A DNA stretch of 64,000 nucleotides from Massilia sp. Root133 (GTDB lineage: Bacteria; Pseudomonadota; Gammaproteobacteria; Burkholderiales; Burkholderiaceae_D), in assembly GCF_001426525.1 (NCBI RefSeq), contig NZ_LMEW01000013.1, positions 41,960-105,959 on the forward strand. Direction: 5' to 3'. A model generated the notes under the pieces. That model was not told the DNA's origin, ran no database searches, and was given only the letters and a program-made list of their open reading frames with translations. The position numbers and the translations under genes are program-made. Below, piece after piece: positions 43,321-51,367 of this stretch. Numbering within the stretch: the first letter of the stretch is position 1; each line of letters starts with the position of its first letter.

Positions 43321-43913
43321 TGGCAGCGCTCGCAGTTCCCATCCTCGAAGCCGCCGGCGGCGCCCTGTTGCGGGCGCTCGGTGTTGCCGCTGTTGCCGGT
43401 GCCGGCGCGGTGGCTGTCAACGAAGCGACCAGGAACAAGGTCGAATCTGCGGACAAGGCTAAATCTGCGCCGATTGCGGAGGCCGGTACGCAGACCAAGA
43501 CAAAAGACACTTGTGACAAATGTCCGCCGGACGGCGGGATGCTTGTTGAGCGTAACTGGAATATGTCTGAGGTATCGCGAAGCTACCAGGCTCGGATTAC
43601 GGGCTTTATTCCTTATACAGAGTGGAGATTTCAGGAGAACGACTTCGATGGTTTTAAATCGAAGGAATGCTTACTGCTCGAAGCGAAAGCAACCTACGAC
43701 CAGTTCTTCGAGTCGTCAACCGAGCCAAAATTCTTCTTCAAGATTACAGGACTGCCGAAGATAATTGCTCAGGGGATACGCCAGAGCATGGTTACCCTGA
43801 AATCACCGCCATCACGATTACACTGGCATTTTATGCAGCCGCTAAGTCACGCCTACTTTACCGCTCAATTTCGCAAGCGGTCCTTGATCATTACTACCTT
43901 TTTGACCCAATGA
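43320..43913 (+). CDS. Tox-REase-5 nuclease effector of type VI secretion
   Basis: 197 residues. The N-terminal 70 residues include a hydrophobic Ala-rich segment (about 5-35), a charged linker and a CDKCPPDGG motif typical of Burkholderiales Tox-REase-5 proteins. Residues 85-185 are the nuclease domain with PD-(D/E)xK residues in FDGF (Asp) and LLLEAKATYD (Glu, Lys). It would cleave DNA in a rival cell. The frame remains typical to the stop (LHWHFMQPLSHAYF), so no frameshift is invoked. GC content falls visibly from about 43520 on, as expected for an exchanged toxin tip. Confidence 0.85.
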   Translation: MAALAVPILEAAGGALLRALGVAAVAGAGAVAVNEATRNKVESADKAKSAPIAEAGTQTKTKDTCDKCPPDGGMLVERNWNMSEVSRSYQARITGFIPYTEWRFQENDFDGFKSKECLLLEAKATYDQFFESSTEPKFFFKITGLPKIIAQGIRQSMVTLKSPPSRLHWHFMQPLSHAYFTAQFRKRSLIITTFLTQ

Positions 43914-44641
43914 GCCAAATTCTTGAAATAGACGCTAATTTTCGCACTGGTGCTCAACTCCCATCGATAGACGAGCATTATATCGATATATGGAAAATAG
44001 CCAAGGCTCTGGAAACGCTAGGGCATCCTCTCGACCAATGGTTTCCTCCCGCAGATACTGAAGCCAATTCATTGCTGAATAAGGCATTCACTGAAGTGGG
44101 GCCGAGCGCAGCGGCACTTGCGATGGCCAAAGCTGACAGCGACAACCTTGCCACCGACCTGAGGACCTTGGGCGTGTGGAACGGTTCAGAAGAAGAAGGC
44201 GCTATCGCCTACACAGCCACATATAACATTGGCCCCTTTCCATCAACTTTGAATTTCAGCAGCAAAGATGCTGTAGTACTTCGCGATCGGTCCAATGTCA
44301 TCAAATTGGTCTTGGCCGTTATCAATATGTGGAAACCCATGGTTGTCCAGGTAGCTCCAGGCGGATATCTGGAAAAAAGCGTTTTCCCTGACAGACCAGG
44401 CGCAGGCTGGATGCTCTATCTGCCATTCGCCATCAATGCTCAACAAATTCCGGAAGCGGCTGACGTTATCAAAATCATGGATGACAAAGGTAAAACCCAG
44501 CGGGGCAGCCTCATCGTGACGGTAGCGGAAACCTTCGACGTGCAAAATCCCGAGCACATCAAAAAGGCGAACGCGATCGAGACCCGACTGGTCGATCAAG
44601 ACCTGCTCCCGACCAATAGCGAATTCGTCGCAAAGTTCTAA
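43910..44641 (+). CDS. Putative immunity protein, Imm52-type
   Basis: 243 residues, cytoplasmic in appearance. The start ATG overlaps the toxin stop (ATGA), the hallmark of an effector-immunity pair. Length and position fit Imm52, the family usually paired with Tox-REase-5, but I see no motif that proves it. The gene is low in GC like the toxin's C-terminal half, unlike neighbours on either side. It would bind and block the nuclease in the producing cell. Confidence 0.7.
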   Translation: MSQILEIDANFRTGAQLPSIDEHYIDIWKIAKALETLGHPLDQWFPPADTEANSLLNKAFTEVGPSAAALAMAKADSDNLATDLRTLGVWNGSEEEGAIAYTATYNIGPFPSTLNFSSKDAVVLRDRSNVIKLVLAVINMWKPMVVQVAPGGYLEKSVFPDRPGAGWMLYLPFAINAQQIPEAADVIKIMDDKGKTQRGSLIVTVAETFDVQNPEHIKKANAIETRLVDQDLLPTNSEFVAKF

Positions 44642-45183
44642 GTCACTGAGCCCAGGACGTCGGCAGTCGACCTCACGTCAGCATACTCGCCATGCAGGTT
44701 CGCCAGCGCCATCAGATGAACCTCCTCGGCGCTGCGCAAGGTCCCGCCGAAATCCGTCTTGTCGAAGGTAAAACAGGCATCCGCCACGACGACTGTCGAG
44801 AAACCGAGATTGCCGGCCGTGCGCGCCGTCGCCTCGACCGAATTGTTCGTGCTCACGCCGGCGATGACGACGTCGCGGATGCCGCGCGCATGCAGCCACC
44901 GTTCGAGCCCCGTGTTGACGAAGGCATCCGGCACGTTCTTTTCGACGACGTGCTCGTGCGCCAGCGGAGCGAACGCTTCCTGGAACTCGGCGCCGCTCTG
45001 GCCGGGCGCGAACACCGACGTCGGCGAGCGGCTGATGTGGCGGACGAGGACGACGGGCTCCTCGCGCTCCCGCCACGCGGCCAGCAGGCGGGCGATGTTG
45101 GCTTCCGCCTGCGGGTTGTTCCGGGGCGGCAGGGTCGGGCTCTGCATGCCTTTTTGCATGTCGATGATGAGCAGGGCAATCAT
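44638..45183 (-). CDS. Isochorismatase-fold hydrolase with Ser in place of catalytic Cys
   Basis: 181 residues of the isochorismatase/nicotinamidase fold. Asp8 (LLIIDMQ) and Lys82 (EKNVPDAF) of the catalytic triad are present, but the nucleophile position reads STNNSVEATA with Ser115 instead of Cys. A cis-peptide region (AGVST) is normal. Similar Ser variants may be a natural subfamily. The gene overlaps the LysR gene by four bases and is cotranscribed with it, so LysR probably regulates it and the divergent oxidoreductase. Substrate is unknown. Confidence 0.8.
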   Translation of the reverse strand: MIALLIIDMQKGMQSPTLPPRNNPQAEANIARLLAAWREREEPVVLVRHISRSPTSVFAPGQSGAEFQEAFAPLAHEHVVEKNVPDAFVNTGLERWLHARGIRDVVIAGVSTNNSVEATARTAGNLGFSTVVVADACFTFDKTDFGGTLRSAEEVHLMALANLHGEYADVRSTADVLGSVT

Positions 45184-46073
45184 GAGGTCGGCTCTCCAAA
45201 ACGTTCGATGACGAAATCAATAAAACTGCGCAGCTTGGGCGAGCGATACCGGTCCGGCAGGTAGACGATGTGCATCGGCCGCTCCGGCAATCCGTACTCG
45301 GGAAACAGCTGGACGAGCCGCCCTGCCCGCACGTCGGGCTCGAGCAGGATTGTTGGCTGCAGCACGATCCCGAGCCCGTGCAGCGCCGCGGTGCGCAAGG
45401 CCTGCCCGTTGTTGATTTTTACGCGGCCGGTGACGGGCACCTGGCAGACGTCGTGGTCGTGCTGGAAGCGCCACTGGTTGATGCTGGCCGCGCCGAACGC
45501 GAGGCAGTCGTGACTGGCCAGGTCGGCCGGGGTCGCGGGGACGCCGCGCCGCGCGAGATAGTCGGGCGACGCGCACAGCATCAGCCGGTACGGCGCCAGC
45601 GGCCGGGCGACGACGTTCGCATCCGGCGGCAACTGGCCGACACGGATGATGGCCTCGTAACCGTCTGCCATCAGGTCCACGAAGCGATCGGAAATATCCA
45701 GTTCGACATCCACTTGCGGATAGCGCGCCAGGTAATCGGACAGCACCGGCGCCAGCGCCTCCGTGCCGAACGTGACGGGCGCGCTGACGCGCAACGTGCC
45801 CGCGGGCGCGAGCCGCATCGTGTGCGCCTGGGCGTCCGTCTCGGCCACGAGCCGCAGGATCTCCTTGCAGCGCGCGTAATACTCCTCGCCGAACGCCGTC
45901 ACGTGCTGGCGCCGCGTCGTGCGGTGCATCAGCTGCATGCCGAGCCGCTGCTCGAGCGCGCGGACATGGTTGCCGGCCATGGTCGCCGACATGCCGCACG
46001 CGTCCGCGGCCGCGCTGAGGCTGCCCTTCTCGACGGTGAGCACGTAGACCTTCATGCTGTCCAGCAGATCCAT
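45180..46073 (-). CDS. LysR family transcriptional regulator
   Basis: 297 residues: winged helix (3-60, with KGSLSAAADACGMSATMAGNHVRALE split over the HTH) and a LysR substrate-binding domain (about 90-290). ATG 46073 is preferred to an upstream TTG because AGGA lies eight bases before it. It diverges from the oxidoreductase at 46170 with 96 bases between starts and is cotranscribed with the isochorismatase-fold gene. Confidence 0.88.
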   Translation of the reverse strand: MDLLDSMKVYVLTVEKGSLSAAADACGMSATMAGNHVRALEQRLGMQLMHRTTRRQHVTAFGEEYYARCKEILRLVAETDAQAHTMRLAPAGTLRVSAPVTFGTEALAPVLSDYLARYPQVDVELDISDRFVDLMADGYEAIIRVGQLPPDANVVARPLAPYRLMLCASPDYLARRGVPATPADLASHDCLAFGAASINQWRFQHDHDVCQVPVTGRVKINNGQALRTAALHGLGIVLQPTILLEPDVRAGRLVQLFPEYGLPERPMHIVYLPDRYRSPKLRSFIDFVIERFGEPTS

Positions 46074-46169
46074 TCGCAAGTCCTGGTTGGAAATGTTGCA
46101 AGAAAAGCCGAGTTTATCGTCTTTCCGTTGGCAATCACACTGGGCGTCTCATTTCATAGGAGCCAACCC

Positions 46170-47174
46170 ATGTATGCCATCCAGCTTGTCGAACCCTCGT
46201 TGACCGCGTTCCGCCGCACGTCGCTGCCCGATCCGCAGCCGGCTGCCGGCGACGTCGTCATCCGCCTGCGCGCGGCGGCGCTGAACTACATCGACGTCGC
46301 CGTCGCAACGGGGGACTTCCCCGGCGCAACGCTGCCGATAGTGCCCGTGGCCGATGGCGCCGGGGACATCGTCGCGCTGGGCGCGGGCGTGACGAATGTC
46401 GCGCTCGGCGACCGGGTCATTCCCCACTTCATGCCGGACTGGCTCGACGGCCCGATGCGCCCGGAACGGATCGCGGCCATGCGCGGCATCACGCTGCCCG
46501 GGTCGCTGTCGGAATACGTGGCGGTGCCGGCCCGCAGCGTCGTGCGCCTGCCGGATCATCTCGACTTCGTCCAGGGTGCGGCCTTGCCGATCGCGGCGAC
46601 GACGGCGTGGAATGCGGTGCGCTCGGCGTCCGTGCGGCCCGGTTCCACGGTCGTCATCCTGGGCACGGGCGGCGTGAGCCTGTTCGCGCTGCAGTTTGCC
46701 AAGGCGAGCGGGGCGACCGTCATCCTCGTGTCGTCCTCCGATGCCAAGCTGGAGCGCGGCCGCGCGCTCGGCGCCGATCACCTCGTGAACTATCGCGCGA
46801 CGCCAGCCTGGGACCGGGTCGTGCTCGAAACGACGAACGGCCGCGGTGCCGACCTCGTCGTCGAGACGGTCGGCGACGCGACGTTCGAGCGCTCGCTGAA
46901 CGCGGCCGCGATGGGCGGCACCGTGTTCACGGTCGGCTTCCTGTCGGGCGCGACGACGTCGGTCAACCTGTTCTCCATCATCGGCAAGGCCTTGCGCGTG
47001 GTGGGCAACAGCACGGGATCGGTGGCGGACCTGGCGGAAGCGGTGCGGGCCGTCGAGGCCAACCGCATCGTGCCGGTGGTTGAGCGGACCATCGGCATCG
47101 ACGAGGTGGCCGGCGCTTACGAAATGCTGGCAAGCGGCGCCCACATCGGCAAAATCGGAATAGCGCATCTCTGA
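46170..47174 (+). CDS. Alcohol dehydrogenase-like NAD(P)-dependent oxidoreductase (MDR superfamily)
   Basis: 334 residues: GroES-like N-terminal domain (25-130) and Rossmann fold with LGTGGVSLFALQFAK near residue 165. The structural/catalytic Cys ligands of zinc alcohol dehydrogenases are absent (DWLDGPMRPERI instead of a Cys-rich lobe), so it is probably a zinc-independent quinone reductase-type MDR enzyme. TAGGAG lies six bases before the ATG. Its divergence from lysR suggests control by that regulator. Substrate is unknown. Confidence 0.87.
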   Translation: MYAIQLVEPSLTAFRRTSLPDPQPAAGDVVIRLRAAALNYIDVAVATGDFPGATLPIVPVADGAGDIVALGAGVTNVALGDRVIPHFMPDWLDGPMRPERIAAMRGITLPGSLSEYVAVPARSVVRLPDHLDFVQGAALPIAATTAWNAVRSASVRPGSTVVILGTGGVSLFALQFAKASGATVILVSSSDAKLERGRALGADHLVNYRATPAWDRVVLETTNGRGADLVVETVGDATFERSLNAAAMGGTVFTVGFLSGATTSVNLFSIIGKALRVVGNSTGSVADLAEAVRAVEANRIVPVVERTIGIDEVAGAYEMLASGAHIGKIGIAHL

Positions 47175-47224
47175 CAATGCTCATGGGCCGGGCTCGTCCG
47201 CTCGATACACTGCACTGAGATTTC

Positions 47225-47250
47225 TTGCTTATTTTATAACTTTTAAGCAA
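47225..47250 (+). promoter_or_regulatory. Inverted repeat in the curli operon leader
   Basis: TTGCTTA (47225-47231) and TAAGCAA (47244-47250) are perfect inverted arms 12 bases apart; the AT-rich centre TTATAA could be a -10 box. The right arm ends two bases before the csgE ribosome site AAGG. It may be an operator or an RNA hairpin masking translation. Confidence 0.45.
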
Positions 47251-47262
47251 TGAAGGTTGCAG

Positions 47263-47670
47263 ATGATCAGCATTGCCCGCCACTTCATGTGCTTGGCCCT
47301 GGCCGCCGGTACTGCCGTCGCACAGCCCGCGCGCGACCCCGCCCCGGACGGCTGGGGCATCGTGACAAGCCAGCCCATCACGGTGGCGGGTCATGAGTTC
47401 TGCCGTTCCTTCATCACGGCCTGGCTCGACAAGCCCGGCAGCGACCGCTACACGATCGCCATCCGCGAGCGCCCGTCGGCGCGCTGGGGCACGCTGGTCT
47501 GGGTCGAGTACGGTCCGCGCCGGGTACTCCAGGTGCAGCTGCCGCCCGCGCGCACGGCGCTGAGGGCGCTGGGCGAAAACGCCGCCGAGAGCGCCTACCA
47601 GGCCGTCCTGGACATCGAGCGCCAACGCACGCTCGTCCTCGATGCCGACCTCGCGCCCGACGAATTCTGA
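47263..47670 (+). CDS. csgE: Curli assembly factor CsgE
   Basis: 135 residues with signal peptide (AVA|QP). The mature domain has CsgE features: a cysteine near the start (HEFCRSFITAW), an IRERPSARWGTLVWVEY strand segment and a C-terminal acidic tail. CsgE is the periplasmic cap that feeds curlins into the CsgG pore. ATG 47263 has AAGG six bases upstream, better than the TTG two codons earlier. It is first in the csgE-csgF-csgG-curlin operon. Confidence 0.85.
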   Translation: MISIARHFMCLALAAGTAVAQPARDPAPDGWGIVTSQPITVAGHEFCRSFITAWLDKPGSDRYTIAIRERPSARWGTLVWVEYGPRRVLQVQLPPARTALRALGENAAESAYQAVLDIERQRTLVLDADLAPDEF

Positions 47671-47691
47671 CCCCGCATGAAGGAGTGAGCC

Positions 47692-48117
47692 ATGTCCCAC
47701 CGACTGTCCCTGCCTGTCGCCTGCAGCCTCGCGCTCTGGGGCGCCGCCGCGTGCGCTTCCGAACTGGTCTACGTGCCGGTCAACCCGAATTTCGGCGGCG
47801 CGCCCTCCAACGGTCCGGGCCTGCTCGGTGCGGCGTCGGCGACCAACAAGCATGGCCTGTCGGGCCTCGGCGGGTCGTCGCCGCTGAACCAGTCGCCCCT
47901 CCAACAGTTCAACCAGACGCTCGAACGCATGATGCTGAGCCAGCTCGCGTCGGCCGCGACGTCGAAGCTGATGGGTTCGGACGGCAAACTGTTGCCGGGG
48001 ACCTTTTCGACCGAGAACTTCGTCATCACGGTGACCGACCTGGGCGGCGGCGTGCTGCGCGTGACCACGACGGACAAGACGACCGGCGCCGTGACCTCGT
48101 TCGAGGTGGGACAATGA
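47692..48117 (+). CDS. csgF: Curli assembly factor CsgF
   Basis: 141 residues with signal peptide (CAS|EL). The mature N-terminus has the CsgF-typical sequence ELVYVPVNPNFGG ... NGP that inserts into the CsgG pore, followed by QSPLQQFNQTLERMMLSQL. CsgF holds the nucleator at the cell surface. AAGGAG lies upstream. The stop overlaps the csgG start by four bases. Confidence 0.88.
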   Translation: MSHRLSLPVACSLALWGAAACASELVYVPVNPNFGGAPSNGPGLLGAASATNKHGLSGLGGSSPLNQSPLQQFNQTLERMMLSQLASAATSKLMGSDGKLLPGTFSTENFVITVTDLGGGVLRVTTTDKTTGAVTSFEVGQ

Positions 48118-48944
48118 ACGCGCGGCTGGCCGTGTTGGCACTGCTGTGCGCGCTGGCCGGATGCGCCCATGTGCCCTCGGCGGTGCGTGACAATGCCCGG
48201 CTGACGCCCGACACCGCCATCCGGCGCGACCTGCTCACCCTGCCGCCACCGAAGGGCAGGATCGCCGTGGCCGTGTACGGCATCCGCGACCAGACCGGCC
48301 AGTACAAGCCGGCGCCGGACAGCTCGTTCTCCACCGCGGTGACGCAGGGTGCGTCGTCGATGCTGATCCGGGCGCTGCAGGACTCGGGCTGGTTCATCCC
48401 GGTCGAACGCGAGAACCTGCAGAATCTGCTCACCGAACGCAAGATCGTGCGCGCGCTGGAGATGCCGCAGCCGGCGGGGACGCCGCCCGTGCAGATGCCG
48501 CCCCTGCTCGCGGCCTCGGTCCTGATCGAAGGCGGCGTCGTCGCCTACGAGAGCAATGTGCGCACCGGCGGCGTGGGCGCGCGCTTCCTCGGCATCGGGA
48601 TGAGCACCCAGTACCGGGTCGACCAGGTGACCGTCAACCTGCGCACGGTCGACATCCGCGGCGGCCAGATCCTGCAGAGCGTGTCGACCACCAAGACCAT
48701 TTATTCGTACGAGCTGCATCCGAGCGTCTTCAAGTTCGTCAACGTGAAGGACCTGGCGGAATTCGAGGCGGGCACGACCCGCAACGAGCCGACGCAGTTG
48801 TGCGTGGGCGAGGCGATCGAGGCCGCCGTGGTGCACCTGATCGCGCAGGGCATCCGGGCCGGGAACTGGGCGCCGCAGGACGAGGACGGGGTATCCAATC
48901 CGGTGCTGCGGCGCTACCTGGCCGCCGCGGGGAGCGCGCCATGA
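48114..48944 (+). CDS. csgG: Curli secretion channel lipoprotein CsgG
   Basis: 276 residues with a clear lipobox (LAGC, Cys17). CsgG features are visible: RIAVAVYGIRDQTGQYKP, SSMLIRALQDSGWFIPVEREN, LIEGGVVAYESN and GARFLGIG near the pore loop. It forms the nonameric outer-membrane pore for curlin export. Its start overlaps the csgF stop and its stop overlaps the next curlin start, so the operon is translationally coupled throughout. Confidence 0.92.
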   Translation: MNARLAVLALLCALAGCAHVPSAVRDNARLTPDTAIRRDLLTLPPPKGRIAVAVYGIRDQTGQYKPAPDSSFSTAVTQGASSMLIRALQDSGWFIPVERENLQNLLTERKIVRALEMPQPAGTPPVQMPPLLAASVLIEGGVVAYESNVRTGGVGARFLGIGMSTQYRVDQVTVNLRTVDIRGGQILQSVSTTKTIYSYELHPSVFKFVNVKDLAEFEAGTTRNEPTQLCVGEAIEAAVVHLIAQGIRAGNWAPQDEDGVSNPVLRRYLAAAGSAP

Positions 48945-49339
48945 ACGCGCTGCGGCACGGCGCCTGCGGCCTGCTTCTGGCTAGCGGCATCCTCGTGGGC
49001 GCCTGCGCGGGCGACCTGGGACCGTCCGAACTCGATGTGCCGACCGCCGTCATTGCCGCGACACCGATGCCCGCCGCGCCAGGCCGGGCATCGGTGTCGC
49101 AGGCGGGCAGCGACAACAACGCCAGCCTGCTCCAGACGGGCCTGGACAACGAGGCCGTCGTGCAGCAGAGCGGCCAGCGGAACACGGCCAGCATCCTGCA
49201 GGCAGGCGCAGGCAACCGCGCCGGCATCGACCAGCAGGGCGCGTTGAACACGGCCCGCATCGAGCAGTACGGCCAGCACGGCTATGCGCGCATCACCCAG
49301 TATGGCAACGGCAAGTCGGCCACCATCGTTCAGCATTAG
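48941..49339 (+). CDS. Curlin-repeat protein, CsgB nucleator-like
   Basis: 132 residues. About four curlin-type repeats of 22 residues (e.g. SVSQAGSDNNASLLQTG, SILQAGAGN, RIEQYGQHG, TQYGNG) occupy residues 50-132. Unlike E. coli CsgB, the signal region ends in VGAC, a possible lipobox (Cys22), so it may be anchored by lipid. The short size and position directly after csgG suggest the nucleator. It ends at Gln-His like the major curlins. Confidence 0.75.
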   Translation: MNALRHGACGLLLASGILVGACAGDLGPSELDVPTAVIAATPMPAAPGRASVSQAGSDNNASLLQTGLDNEAVVQQSGQRNTASILQAGAGNRAGIDQQGALNTARIEQYGQHGYARITQYGNGKSATIVQH

Positions 49340-49391
49340 GGGCCGCTGAATCGCTTTCGATAACGCCCCTGTCCACTTCGAGGAGTACTCC

Positions 49392-50333
49392 ATGAAACTC
49401 GCACTCTCGACCATCGCGCTCGGCGTCGGCCTGGCCTGTGCCAGCCTGGCCGCGTCGGGCCAGACCATCACGGTCACACAGCAGGGCAGCGGCAACACAG
49501 CTGCCGCGGAGCAGGTGAATACGACGCCCGAGGCAGTCATCTATTCATCCACCACCGCATCGATCACGCAGATCGGGAATGACAACCATGTCGGCGGTCC
49601 CGGCGGCACGAGCGCCGGCATCTTCCAGATCCTCTCTCCGAACGGCGGCGCGCGTGCGCTGGTCACCCAGACCGGGACAGGCAACAATGCCGGCATCACG
49701 CAGGACGGCAGGCCCGGGCCGAACCCGCCGCCGGTCACGGCCGTGATTACCCAGCAAGGCAACGGGAACGATGCGGCGATCACGCAGACGCACGCGGTGT
49801 CCAACGATGTGTCCATCGACCAGAACGGCAGCGCCAACCTGGCACGCCTGCTGCAGGTCGACACCGGCGACGCGTCGTTCCACATCACGCAGAACGGTAC
49901 CGGCAACACGACCACGGCGGAACACTTGAGGAGCTCGCATGGCGGCCCGCAGGTGAACCAGACCGGCGAAGGCAATACGGTCGCGATCTACGCGGACAAT
50001 CTTCTTGGCCCCGGCGCCAGGATCACCCAGGACGGCAGTGTGAACAGCGCGAATGTACTGCTGATCGACACCGATATCATGCTTACCCTCTCACAACAGG
50101 GCGTCGGCAACGTTGTCAACGCAAGCGAGTCGGGCGCCGGTTTCGCGGACATCAGCCAGAGCGGCAACGGCAACATTGCCAACCTGACCCAGGCCAACGG
50201 CTTCCTGAAGGCCTCGATTGTCCAGATCGGCAATATCAACGGCGCGACGGTGAACCAGTCCGGCCCATCCGAGTATGTCGCCAACGTGAACCAGAGCGGT
50301 TCGGGCAACTGGTCGAACGTCTACCAGCACTGA
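49392..50333 (+). CDS. Major curlin (CsgA-like), 12 repeats
   Basis: 313 residues with signal peptide (ASG|QT). By eye twelve curlin-type units of the pattern Q-x-G-x-x-N are present, from VTQQGSGN to VNQSGSGNW, roughly twice the E. coli CsgA number (five). Such units stack as strand-loop-strand in an amyloid fibre secreted by CsgG. GAGGAG is upstream. Its tandem copy at 50352-51287 has the same length and repeat number. Confidence 0.85.
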   Translation: MKLALSTIALGVGLACASLAASGQTITVTQQGSGNTAAAEQVNTTPEAVIYSSTTASITQIGNDNHVGGPGGTSAGIFQILSPNGGARALVTQTGTGNNAGITQDGRPGPNPPPVTAVITQQGNGNDAAITQTHAVSNDVSIDQNGSANLARLLQVDTGDASFHITQNGTGNTTTAEHLRSSHGGPQVNQTGEGNTVAIYADNLLGPGARITQDGSVNSANVLLIDTDIMLTLSQQGVGNVVNASESGAGFADISQSGNGNIANLTQANGFLKASIVQIGNINGATVNQSGPSEYVANVNQSGSGNWSNVYQH

Positions 50334-50351
50334 TACGCGAGGAGCACGCTC

Positions 50352-51287
50352 ATGAAATCCAGACTTTCGGCAATCGCCATTGGCGCCATCCTGGCCTGCG
50401 CCAGCCACGTCGCGTCGAGCCAGACCATCGCGGTCGCGCAGCAGGGCAACGGCAACACCGCGGCCTCGGAGCAGGTTGGCCTGACACCGTACGACACGAC
50501 GCAGCCGGACAGCGCATCGATCACGCAGACCGGCAACGACAACCATGTGGGCGGCCCCGGCGCCACGAGCGGGGGCATCTTCCAGCGCGACATCCGCTAC
50601 GGTGTGACCGCCGTGGTCAGCCAGAACGGCACCGGGAACAATGCAGGCATCACGCAAGATGGCGCGAGGGGAACGCACGGACTGGTTGAAGCGCGGATCA
50701 CCCAACTCGGGAACGGGAACGATGCCGCCATCGCGCAAGCCATCGTCACGTCGAGTCCTGTCATCGTCGACCAGAGCGGCAGCGGCAACGTTGCGCGCGT
50801 CGAGCAGATCGAGAGTGCCGATACGAGCATCCGGACCTCACAATCCGGCACGGGCAACCGGTTGACGGTCAGCCAGCGGGGCGCCGTCTATCACGGTCCG
50901 GCGATCACGCAAGCGGGCGATGGGAATACCGTGTCGGTGGTCGCCAACAACATGCTGGCGGGCGGCCCGGACATCGTACAGAACGGCACGCTGAACAGCG
51001 CGAGCACGGTCCAGAACGATGGCGACGATTCCTCGATCACGATCCGGCAGGAGGGATCGGGCAACATCGCCGACGCCAGCCAGACCGGCAGCGACCATGT
51101 CGCCGACATCAACCAGGTCGGCAACGCCAACCTGGCCAGGGTGATCCAGACCGGCGCCGGTAACACAGCCACGATTGCCCAGATCGGCAACAGCAACACC
51201 GCGACGGTCAGCCAGGCTGGCGCAGGCTATGTGGCCAACGTCAACCAGACGGGCTCGGGCAACTGGACGAATATCTACCAGCACTGA
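50352..51287 (+). CDS. Second major curlin (CsgA-like), tandem copy
   Basis: 311 residues, signal peptide (ASS|QT), and twelve Q-x-G-x-x-N units in the same order as the upstream copy. Several blocks are shared, including ITQ(I/T)GNDNHVGGPG, GTGNNAGITQDG and the terminal VNQ(S/T)GSGNW, so the pair arose by duplication. Other units differ freely (about half identical by eye). GAGGAG precedes the ATG. It is the last gene before the bidirectional terminator. Confidence 0.85.
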   Translation: MKSRLSAIAIGAILACASHVASSQTIAVAQQGNGNTAASEQVGLTPYDTTQPDSASITQTGNDNHVGGPGATSGGIFQRDIRYGVTAVVSQNGTGNNAGITQDGARGTHGLVEARITQLGNGNDAAIAQAIVTSSPVIVDQSGSGNVARVEQIESADTSIRTSQSGTGNRLTVSQRGAVYHGPAITQAGDGNTVSVVANNMLAGGPDIVQNGTLNSASTVQNDGDDSSITIRQEGSGNIADASQTGSDHVADINQVGNANLARVIQTGAGNTATIAQIGNSNTATVSQAGAGYVANVNQTGSGNWTNIYQH

Positions 51288-51308
51288 GGCCGGCAGGCGC
51301 CAGGCAAA

Positions 51309-51338
51309 AAAAACGGCACCCCTCGAGGTGCCGTTTTT
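51309..51338. terminator. Bidirectional intrinsic terminator
   Basis: A-run plus ACGGCACC-CCTCGA-GGTGCCGT plus T-run, giving perfect 12-base arms AAAAACGGCACC/GGTGCCGTTTTT. It ends both the curli operon (plus) and rpoBC (minus). Confidence 0.92.
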
Positions 51339-51367
51339 ATCAGCTGATTAAGCTAATGCTGAAGCGA

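Noticed and set aside
43667..43909. Possible frameshift joining toxin and immunity protein
   Set aside because: The toxin frame stays typical to its stop (LHWHF...), and the downstream gene has its own ATG in an ATGA overlap, so two intact genes explain the data.
46074..46169. Specific LysR box between lysR and the oxidoreductase
   Set aside because: Several T-N11-A combinations are possible and none stands out as a clear inverted repeat.
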